A stretch of DNA of 64,000 nucleotides from Pedobacter ginsengisoli (lineage in GTDB: Bacteria > Bacteroidota > Bacteroidia > Sphingobacteriales > Sphingobacteriaceae). Below the pieces are notes generated by a model. That model was not told where the DNA came from. It worked only from the letters and a program-made list of their open reading frames with translations, and ran no database searches. Each line of letters opens with the position of its first letter. Position 1 is the stretch's first letter. The stretch is from positions 620,001 through 684,000 of the forward strand of contig NZ_JASSYX010000002.1 of assembly GCF_030244015.1 (NCBI RefSeq). The letters are read 5' to 3'. Below are positions 8,295 to 15,888 of the stretch, piece by piece. Position numbers and translations under genes: made by a program.

Positions 8295-8322
8295 CATACT
8301 ATAAAAGGGCAAAGATAGTATG
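8295..8322 (+). promoter_or_regulatory. Hairpin overlapping the FecR start codon
   Basis: CATACTAT (8295-8302) is the exact reverse complement of ATAGTATG (8315-8322) with a 12-nt loop containing AAAAGGGCAAAG. The right arm includes the ATG at 8320-8322, so the fold would bury the start codon while leaving the GGG-containing loop open. A regulatory role is inferred only. Confidence 0.4.
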
Positions 8323-9495
8323 CAGCAGACAGACGAACTTTTAGAGGCAATTGAGCGATACCTGGCAGGTAATGCGACTGCGGCGCAGCGGCAGCTGGTC
8401 AATCAATGGTACCATTCATTTGATGATGAGCTGGTAACTGTTGAGACAGTTGATGTTGCGTATGAGGAGTTGCTGGAAGCGCGTTTGAGGCTGAGGCTGG
8501 CTGAAAGCACGGGTATTGGTGTGGCTGGTAAAACGGAAGTGAAACGGGTAAGATTGTGGCCGAGGATTGCGGTTGCGGCCGCTGCGGTTGCGGCGATTAC
8601 TCTGGGGACATGGATATATATGAATGTGAGTCCCGATGTAAAATCGGGAGACGAGGTGGCAAAAGTGAATGATATTGCTCCTGGCAAAAACGGGGCAACG
8701 ATTACATTGGGTAATGGAAGGGTGATCCAATTGAGCGATGCGAAGAACGGGGTTGTGATTGGTAGCGAGGTGAGTTACTCGGATGGGAGTGACGTTCATG
8801 ACTCACTTACTCCCGCCGAGTTGCAGGGCGCAGATAGCAAGGGGCAGATGTTGATTGCGGCTACAGCGAGGGGGCAAACGTATCAGTTTATGTTGCCGGA
8901 TGGAACGAGGGTCTGGTTGAACGCAGATTCAAAGTTAGAGTTTCCATCCAGTTTTGTGAATAGTAATACAAGAAATGTGAAATTGATAGGTGAGGGGTAT
9001 TTTGAAGTGGCAAAGGATAAGGCGCATCCGTTCATAGTAGGTACTAAGAACCAGGATGTAACCGTACTCGGTACACATTTTAACATTAGCGCATATCAGG
9101 ATGAGCATGTGACCACGACAACATTGGTGGAAGGATCGGTGAGGGTGAGTTCGTTTGATGTAGCGCTGGGGCGGAGAACTGAGACGCTGAAACCTAACCA
9201 GCAGTCTATACAAAATCCAAACGGGGGAATGCAGGTCAGGAATGTGGATGTGTCAGAAGCGCTGGACTGGAAGAACGGATTGTTTATTTTTAATGATGAG
9301 CCCTTGCAAAATGTGATGCGCCGTGTTGCCCGCTGGTATGATGTTGAAGTCAGCTATGAAGGGGTAGACCAGAATGAACTATATGGGGGAAGTGTTTCCC
9401 GTTATGATAATGTATCTAACGTATTGAGAAAATTGGAATTAACAGGGGGTATACATTTTAAAATTGAAGGGAGGAAAATCAAAGTTATGAAGTAA
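8320..9495 (+). CDS. FecR family anti-sigma factor / signal transducer
   Basis: Inner-membrane protein of 391 residues. An N-terminal cytoplasmic part (about 1-65, opening MQQTDELLEAIERYLAG) should bind the sigma factor; one transmembrane helix follows (RIAVAAAAVAAITLGTWIYM, about 70-92). The periplasmic FecR domain contains TYQFMLPDGTRVWLNADSKL and VKLIGEGYFEVAKD, and the C-terminal DUF4974 domain has PLQNVMRRVARWYDVEV. It receives the signal from the SusC STN domain and passes it to an ECF sigma factor. SusC and SusD lie directly downstream. No sigma gene adjoins it; the closest is at 3777. Confidence 0.95.
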   Translation: MQQTDELLEAIERYLAGNATAAQRQLVNQWYHSFDDELVTVETVDVAYEELLEARLRLRLAESTGIGVAGKTEVKRVRLWPRIAVAAAAVAAITLGTWIYMNVSPDVKSGDEVAKVNDIAPGKNGATITLGNGRVIQLSDAKNGVVIGSEVSYSDGSDVHDSLTPAELQGADSKGQMLIAATARGQTYQFMLPDGTRVWLNADSKLEFPSSFVNSNTRNVKLIGEGYFEVAKDKAHPFIVGTKNQDVTVLGTHFNISAYQDEHVTTTTLVEGSVRVSSFDVALGRRTETLKPNQQSIQNPNGGMQVRNVDVSEALDWKNGLFIFNDEPLQNVMRRVARWYDVEVSYEGVDQNELYGGSVSRYDNVSNVLRKLELTGGIHFKIEGRKIKVMK

Positions 9496-9554
9496 ACTTT
9501 ACCAAACCAGAAACCCAGTCCATTTGGCTAACCACCTTCTAGCGAATGCAAGAA

Positions 9555-9585
9555 AAACCGGAAGTGTTTTACCCACCCCCGGTTT
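9555..9585 (+). promoter_or_regulatory. Leader hairpin between fecR and susC
   Basis: AAACCGG (9555-9561) pairs with CCGGTTT (9579-9585) around a 17-nt loop. There is no T-tract. It lies in the leader of the SusC gene, and similar CCGG-type hairpins in this position are familiar from Sphingobacteriaceae Sus loci from memory. Function unproven. Confidence 0.35.
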
Positions 9586-9689
9586 AGTGTCCTTGGTCCA
9601 TCCCTAAAAGAAATGTTTATTCAATGCACCGGCTTGAAATTTTCGACGATCCAAAGGCCGTTGCGATCAACCAAAACACAAACGAATTT

Positions 9690-12600
9690 ATGAATTTTAA
9701 TCATGTATTTGGGTGCCGGATACTTTTTATCGTACCCAGACAAATACTGCACGTTATGACCTCGCAGCCAGCGCAGCTGGGAAGAAGCCATAACACAGTT
9801 AAAAATAAGATATTGCGCGTTATGAAACTGATTATTATCTTAATGACAGCTTTTCTACTGCAGGTCAGTGCTTCGACCTATGGGCAGTATATTACGCTTA
9901 AAAAAGACAATATCACTCTTAAAAGTGCTTTTAATGAGATCCGTAAACAGACCGGGTATACGGTTCTGTATAAATCAGGACTGATTAACCATATCAGGCC
10001 GGTTAAGCTGAACTTACAAAATGTTTCTGTGGAAAATGCTTTAAATCAAATTTTAGCGGGGCAGAATCTGGCGTATTCGATAGAGGATAAAGCAATCATT
10101 ATAAGGGAAAAAGATCCGTCCTTTATGAATAAGATCGCAGATGCTGTGCCCAGTGCTTTTAATTTTAACAAAAATGTGAGCGGTACAGTTACCGATAGTA
10201 CAGGAAGACCCTTGGCAGGTGCTTCTGTTTCCTTAAAGGGACCGAAAAATTATCATGCGTCAACAGATAATGCCGGAAGATTTGATTTTGGATCGATTCC
10301 GCAGGGAAAATATAAACTGACTGTCACCTTTGTCGGATATTCTCTCCTGGAAAAAACACTGGTTATTAAAGATGAGGATGAATTCAGCCGGCTTGTCCTG
10401 ATTTTAAGTATGGCTAATTCCAAACTTGATGAAGTCCAGGTGATCGCTTACGGTACTCAGTCCAAACGCTTTAGTGTTGGCTCGGTTTCAACCGTTACTG
10501 CAGAAGATATTGGAAAACAACCTGTAACCAATCCGTTACTGGCTTTGCAGGGGCAGGCACCAGGATTGGCCATCACCTCCACAAGCGGTATTCCCGGCTC
10601 ACAGGTACTGGTACAGGTGAGAGGGCAAAATACTATAAATGCTTTAAACCCGGCTACTAACTTTAACCTGAATAAGCCTTATGATCAACCTTTGATTTTG
10701 ATTGATGGAGTGCCATTTGCCACCCAAAATAAAAACATCAGCCAATTTGCCTCGCTTTTGAGCGGGCAAGGCAGCCAAAACCTCAATCTTAGCCCGGGTA
10801 ATGTAGGTATAAGCCCTTTTAATAATATCAACCCTGCAGATATAGAAAGTATCAGCATTTTGAAAGATGCCGACGCAACATCTATATATGGATCACAGGG
10901 TGCCAACGGTGTGATCCTGATTACGACAAAGAAAGGAAAAGCCGGAGCTACGGCTTTTGATTTGAATGTAAACACAAGTGTCAATTCGGTTGGCCGCCCA
11001 GTTCAGTTGCTGAATACAGAGCAGTACCTGCAATTAAGAAAAGATGCTTTTGCTGCCGATGCCACAACACCAACCGATAATCCGAATGCGTATCCAGCTG
11101 TTTACGCACCCGATCTGTTAATTTATGATCAAAATAAATATACCGACTGGGAGAAAATCATCTACGGGAAAAACACCAGCAATACAGATGTTCATGCCAG
11201 CCTGTCGGGCGGGTCTAGTAACAGTACCTTTCTCATCTCGGGTGGCTTTAACAGGTCAAATTACAATTATCCCGGCGATTTTTCTGATCAGCGATATTCA
11301 CTCCATAGTAACATTGCCCATAATTCGAATGATAACCGTTTCTCGCTTGACCTCATCACAGATTTTGGCTATGAAAAAAATAAGTCCGCAGGGTTTGGGG
11401 GCGCACAGGATGTGATCTTTTCGCCCAATTTGCCTGATTTATTGCGCCCTTCAGGTGACTTAAACTGGAATTACAAGGGGGTAGATCTAACCAGCTACCA
11501 GTTTTACGCCTCTCTGCTTCAGCCAACCTACCTGGAAAATTATAATTTCAACACCTCATTTCAGATTGCCTACAAATTGTTTAAAGGGTTAAGGATTTCG
11601 GCCAACATGGGTTATAACCGTAATACTACTAATGAAAATTCGAAGACCCCGGGCAGCTCACAAAACCCGGCATCTTTTAGTTTCCTGAGACAAGCTAACT
11701 TTTCTACCAACAACGCTCAGGCCATTAATATTGAGCCTCAGATTAACTATAACAGAACTATTGGCAAGGGTGTATTTAGCGCCCTGCTAGGGGGTACTTA
11801 CAAGACGAATCCTACCAGGTCAACATACGCAACCGGAACCGGGTATTCAAACGATAATTTTTTGGGCTCATTAAATGGTGTTTCTGTAACTGCCAGTGAC
11901 AACAGCAGTAATTATAAATATGTTGCTGCTTTCGCCCGTTTAAATTATATCTATAATAATAAGTTTATTATCAATATAACCGGCAGGCGTGATGGCTCAA
12001 GTAATTTTGGCCCAAGCCACCAATTTGGTAATTTTGGCTCTGTTGGTGCAGGATGGATATTTTCGGAAGAAAACCTGATCAAAAAATTCCCTGTTTTGAG
12101 TTATGGCAAGCTATCCGGAAGCTACGGAAGTTCCGGGTCTGATGGTATAGCGGCGTATCAATATCAGTCTTTATACCAGGCGATCCCTTATGTCCCTGCT
12201 TTCCAGGGTATCGGACCGAGTTATTCGTCAAATCTTTACAATCCTGATTACAGTTGGGCATCAAAACTATCTCTTAATCTGGCTTTAGATCTTGGGTTTT
12301 TTAATAACCGGCTTTTGTTGAATGCGACTTATTACCGAAACCGGGAAGGTAACCAGCTCAGCTATTACCCATTGGCTATACAAGCGGGTATTTCGCAGGT
12401 ATTGGGTAATTTGGATGCTACTATTCAAAACAAGGGTTTTGAGTTCTCTGTATCTTCAACTAACGTTAAAACGAAAGATTTTACCTGGAGAACCAATTTC
12501 AACCTGTCGTTTAACCGCAATAAATTAATTGAATTTCCTGGCCTGGAATCATCTTCATACAGCTCGCAGTACGCGATAGGCCAACCAACTTCTATGGTAT

Positions 12601-13232
12601 ATGGATATAATTATAAGGGTGTGAACCCGACTACCGGCCTTTTTGAATTTTATAAAAAAGACGGAACTGTTACCTCCAGCCCTAAGTATGGATTAGCGTC
12701 AGCAGGCGGGGATCAGGTCGTCATTGCAAACCGCGAGATTAAATACATGGGTGGTTTTGGAAACACTTTTACTTATAAGCAATTCAGTCTGTATGTGTTC
12801 TGCCAGTTTGCCAGTCAGAATGCACCCAATTATTTGTATCAGATATATAACAGTAACCAGCTTGGTATGATGTATAACCAGCCTTCGGAAGTACTGGGTA
12901 ATTATTGGAAAGCGCCGGGAGATGATGCGCAGTTGCAGCGTTTAACAGCCAGTTACAGCTCTCCTGCTATAAGCACTGTGTTTAATTTTGGACAATCAAA
13001 CGGAGTTTACAGTGATGATACTTATCTGCGTATAAAAACAGCTTCCTTATCCTACCAGGTACCGGGTACACTTGTTAACAAAGTACATATCAAAGGGGCA
13101 AGTGTTTTTGTAAATGCACAAAACCTGTTTACGGTTACAAACTACAAGGCGGGAGATCCGGAGCAGCCCGGTTCCTTTACTGCTGTTCCTGTACAGCGTG
13201 TGGTGGCATTTGGTTTAAACCTCAAATTTTAA
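9690..13232 (+). CDS. SusC/RagA family TonB-linked outer membrane transporter with STN domain
   Basis: A roughly 1180-residue outer membrane importer. The start is uncertain: ATG 9690 gives a basic N-terminal extension often annotated in this family, ATG 9822 (MKLIIILMTAFLLQVSAS) gives a plain signal peptide, and a longer form from 9624 is possible. After the signal come an STN domain (YITLKKDNITLKSAFNEI onward), a carboxypeptidase-regulatory beta-sandwich (VSGTVTDSTGRPLAGASVSL), the plug (VQVRGQNTI, DPSIYGSQGANGVI-like segment at about 10870-10920) and a 22-strand-type barrel ending GLNLKF. STN plus the upstream FecR indicates substrate-sensing trans-envelope regulation. Its stop overlaps the start of susD by one base. 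Confidence 0.95.
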   Translation: MNFNHVFGCRILFIVPRQILHVMTSQPAQLGRSHNTVKNKILRVMKLIIILMTAFLLQVSASTYGQYITLKKDNITLKSAFNEIRKQTGYTVLYKSGLINHIRPVKLNLQNVSVENALNQILAGQNLAYSIEDKAIIIREKDPSFMNKIADAVPSAFNFNKNVSGTVTDSTGRPLAGASVSLKGPKNYHASTDNAGRFDFGSIPQGKYKLTVTFVGYSLLEKTLVIKDEDEFSRLVLILSMANSKLDEVQVIAYGTQSKRFSVGSVSTVTAEDIGKQPVTNPLLALQGQAPGLAITSTSGIPGSQVLVQVRGQNTINALNPATNFNLNKPYDQPLILIDGVPFATQNKNISQFASLLSGQGSQNLNLSPGNVGISPFNNINPADIESISILKDADATSIYGSQGANGVILITTKKGKAGATAFDLNVNTSVNSVGRPVQLLNTEQYLQLRKDAFAADATTPTDNPNAYPAVYAPDLLIYDQNKYTDWEKIIYGKNTSNTDVHASLSGGSSNSTFLISGGFNRSNYNYPGDFSDQRYSLHSNIAHNSNDNRFSLDLITDFGYEKNKSAGFGGAQDVIFSPNLPDLLRPSGDLNWNYKGVDLTSYQFYASLLQPTYLENYNFNTSFQIAYKLFKGLRISANMGYNRNTTNENSKTPGSSQNPASFSFLRQANFSTNNAQAINIEPQINYNRTIGKGVFSALLGGTYKTNPTRSTYATGTGYSNDNFLGSLNGVSVTASDNSSNYKYVAAFARLNYIYNNKFIINITGRRDGSSNFGPSHQFGNFGSVGAGWIFSEENLIKKFPVLSYGKLSGSYGSSGSDGIAAYQYQSLYQAIPYVPAFQGIGPSYSSNLYNPDYSWASKLSLNLALDLGFFNNRLLLNATYYRNREGNQLSYYPLAIQAGISQVLGNLDATIQNKGFEFSVSSTNVKTKDFTWRTNFNLSFNRNKLIEFPGLESSSYSSQYAIGQPTSMVYGYNYKGVNPTTGLFEFYKKDGTVTSSPKYGLASAGGDQVVIANREIKYMGGFGNTFTYKQFSLYVFCQFASQNAPNYLYQIYNSNQLGMMYNQPSEVLGNYWKAPGDDAQLQRLTASYSSPAISTVFNFGQSNGVYSDDTYLRIKTASLSYQVPGTLVNKVHIKGASVFVNAQNLFTVTNYKAGDPEQPGSFTAVPVQRVVAFGLNLKF

Positions 13233-14659
13233 TGATCATGAAAAAGATACTCAATCTATATACTACAATGACCGGTCTTTTATTGGTTGCCGTGTTATTT
13301 ACATCCTGCAAAAAGCTGATAGAGATTCCCAACCCGCCTTCTGCGATTACACGGGAGGTACAATTTGCCGATAGTTTAACCGCATTGTCTGCCGTAACGG
13401 GTATTTATGCATTAGATAATGCACACGGGTTTGCCTATAGCAATGTGGTTTTTACGGCTCTTCCCGCACTTTCGGCCGACGAATTAACCTATATAAACAC
13501 TACCAGTGACTATCAGCAGTTTTATAACTATTCCCTGACTCCGGTAAACGGTGGGGCAGCCACTTTATGGGGAAATATTTATCAAAGCATTTACCAGGTA
13601 AATTCGGTATTGGGTGGTGTTGCTAACAACAATAGTTTATCCGCAAGCTTCCAAAAACAAATTAGCGGCGAAATGGAAGTTGTCCGCGCACTGTATTATT
13701 TTAGTCTGGTTAACTTTTTTGGCGATGTGCCCCTGGTAACCACAACAGACTATAGTACATCAGCCCGTTTGCCAAGAAGTCCGGTAGCTGCTGTTTATAG
13801 CCAGATTATGGCAGACCTGGCAGATGCCCGTAAAAAATTAACACCGACTTACCCTTCAGCAGGACGCGCAAGACCAAATCTGTATGCAGCGATAGCCTTG
13901 CAGGCAAAAGTCAATTTATACCGGGGTAACTGGCAAAGCGCTTATAACGGAGCCGATTCAGTGATCCGGCTGGGTGGTTACAACCTGGTACAAACCGGTC
14001 TTACTAAGGTGTTTTTGAATGGAAGTACCGAAGCGATATGGCAAATACCCGGAGCCCAGGCATTTAGCAATGGAGTGCCGGATGCTGTAGCTTTCGTTCC
14101 TGCTGCTTCCGCTAATTCCTTCCCTAATTATATCATCAGTCCGTTTTTACTGAATGCTTTTGAGACGGGAGATCAGCGCCTGGCAGATTGGACAGGTTCA
14201 AAAGTCAGGGTTGTTGGTGGGGTAAATCAAACACAATATTATCCTTACAAGTATAAAAACCGCTTGTCAACTGCCGCTCCGGCAGAAGATCAGATGGTGT
14301 TGAGGCTTGCTGAAATGTACCTGATCCGCGCCGAGGCTGCTGCGCATATTGGTGGTGGGGACAACCTGGAGCAGGCTTTGGCAGATGTAAATACCATCCG
14401 CCTCAGGGCAGGGTTATTGGCCAGTAATGCTGATGTAACATCGCAGGCTGCCGTGCTGAACGCGGTTATGAAGGAAAGGCAAACAGAGCTTTTTTGTGAA
14501 TGGGCAAACAGGTGGTATGATCTGAAAAGGACAGGTACAGCGGCGGCAGTACTGGGGGCAGAAAAGACAGGTTATAATAATAATGCCACATTATATCCGG
14601 TACCGCAGGCACAAAGAGATTTAAATAACCAGTTGACCCAAAACCTGGGATATAACTAG
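13232..14659 (+). CDS. SusD/RagB family outer membrane lipoprotein
   Basis: A 475-residue surface lipoprotein that caps the SusC channel and captures ligand. The signal peptide ends in a lipobox (VLFTSC/KK, Cys near residue 27). The N-terminal TPR-like helices contain ALYYFSLVNFFGDVPLV, a SusD hallmark, and the C-terminal part has LRLAEMYLIRAEAAAH and ERQTELFCEWANRWYDLKR, also hallmarks. The protein ends near YPVPQAQRDLN, the usual SusD terminus. The ATG at 13232 overlaps the SusC stop, implying translational coupling; an ATG at 13238 is an alternative start. Confidence 0.96.
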   Translation: MIMKKILNLYTTMTGLLLVAVLFTSCKKLIEIPNPPSAITREVQFADSLTALSAVTGIYALDNAHGFAYSNVVFTALPALSADELTYINTTSDYQQFYNYSLTPVNGGAATLWGNIYQSIYQVNSVLGGVANNNSLSASFQKQISGEMEVVRALYYFSLVNFFGDVPLVTTTDYSTSARLPRSPVAAVYSQIMADLADARKKLTPTYPSAGRARPNLYAAIALQAKVNLYRGNWQSAYNGADSVIRLGGYNLVQTGLTKVFLNGSTEAIWQIPGAQAFSNGVPDAVAFVPAASANSFPNYIISPFLLNAFETGDQRLADWTGSKVRVVGGVNQTQYYPYKYKNRLSTAAPAEDQMVLRLAEMYLIRAEAAAHIGGGDNLEQALADVNTIRLRAGLLASNADVTSQAAVLNAVMKERQTELFCEWANRWYDLKRTGTAAAVLGAEKTGYNNNATLYPVPQAQRDLNNQLTQNLGYN

Positions 14660-14767
14660 AAAATCTTTTTGATCATCATAGCGTCTTAAAATCAACTTCT
14701 GGGGTATACCTATACCCCGGCAGTGCTTTTATCTGAAAAAATTATTTACATCAAAATTGAATATCAT

Positions 14768-15847
14768 ATGAAAAGAATGACTTTACTGAGCAGTATACTG
14801 CTTGTTCCAATGTGTTTGCTAAACTTCAAGGCCCATGCACAAAATACAGAGCTTACAGGCGAGATAAAAGGCCTGTCTGGCGCAACTGTTGAAATCAACT
14901 ATAGTAACAATGGCGTATTTAAAACGGATTCAGTAACAGCAACCGGTGATGTTTTCACCTGGAAAACAAATTTAAATGAACCACAGCTCATTTCAGTGAT
15001 CATCAGTCAGAGCAGTTATCCTTTTTTTGCAGAGCCGGGCCATATGAGATTTACGGGCGTTAAAGGCGCTATGCAGACTTATAAAGTAACTGGTTCGTCT
15101 ATGCAACAGGATGCAGAAGCATTTGCCAACTCTGTTAAAGATCTGACAGACCAGCAAAACCTGCTGAGCATGGGATATAATAAAGCATCTGCAGAAGAAA
15201 AAGCAGCATTGGGTAAAAAAATGGATGCACTTCAAAGCCAAAAGAAAAACCGGGCGGATCAATTTATAGCCAGCCATCCCAAAAGTTTTTTTAGTGTTTA
15301 CCTGATTTCAGGACGGACATCCTACGGTTACGACGAGGCTAAACCTCTGTATGATAAGCTTGATGAGTCGGCAAAACGGAGCGTAGCCGGTAAAAACCTT
15401 GCCCAGAAGCTGCAATTATTAGAAAAAAGCCAGATCGGAAAACAGATGGCAGATTTTACACAGGCAGATACCAGTGGTAACACGGTGAAGCTGAGCAGCT
15501 TTAAAGGAAAATATGTGCTGATAGATTTTTGGGCCAGCTGGTGTGCGCCCTGCCGTGCAGAAAACCCTAATGTGCTGAAAGTTTACAATGCCTATAAAGA
15601 CAAAGGATTTGCCGTTGTGGGGATTTCGCTGGATGATAAAGCAGCCAACTGGAAAAAGGCGATCCGTGATGATAAAATGCCATGGACACAATTATCCGAT
15701 CTAAAAGGCTGGAAAAATGCAGTGTCTGCCAGTTATGGTGTACAGTCCATCCCCAGCAACCTGCTCATTGATCCGTCCGGAAAAATTGTGGCAAAGGACC
15801 TCAGGGGTCCGATGCTTGAATATAAGCTGAAGGCATTATTGAATTGA
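14768..15847 (+). CDS. Periplasmic TlpA-like thioredoxin with N-terminal DUF4369 domain
   Basis: A 359-residue exported thiol-disulfide protein. ATG 14768 gives the signal peptide (MKRMTLLSSILLVPMCLLNF...AHAQ); a longer in-frame start at 14723 is less likely. The N-terminal DUF4369 domain (about 25-130) precedes a helical linker and a TlpA/AhpC-type thioredoxin domain with the redox motif WASWCAPCRAENP (about 257-269) and the cis-proline region SIPSNLLIDPSGKIV. It lies between susCD and the M16 protease in one direction, suggesting a role in reducing or handling disulfides of the imported substrate or of the protease. That functional link is inferred. Confidence 0.92.
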   Translation: MKRMTLLSSILLVPMCLLNFKAHAQNTELTGEIKGLSGATVEINYSNNGVFKTDSVTATGDVFTWKTNLNEPQLISVIISQSSYPFFAEPGHMRFTGVKGAMQTYKVTGSSMQQDAEAFANSVKDLTDQQNLLSMGYNKASAEEKAALGKKMDALQSQKKNRADQFIASHPKSFFSVYLISGRTSYGYDEAKPLYDKLDESAKRSVAGKNLAQKLQLLEKSQIGKQMADFTQADTSGNTVKLSSFKGKYVLIDFWASWCAPCRAENPNVLKVYNAYKDKGFAVVGISLDDKAANWKKAIRDDKMPWTQLSDLKGWKNAVSASYGVQSIPSNLLIDPSGKIVAKDLRGPMLEYKLKALLN

Positions 15848-15888
15848 CCTGGGATGATCTGGAATTAAAAACCTCATAAAAAACAAAA

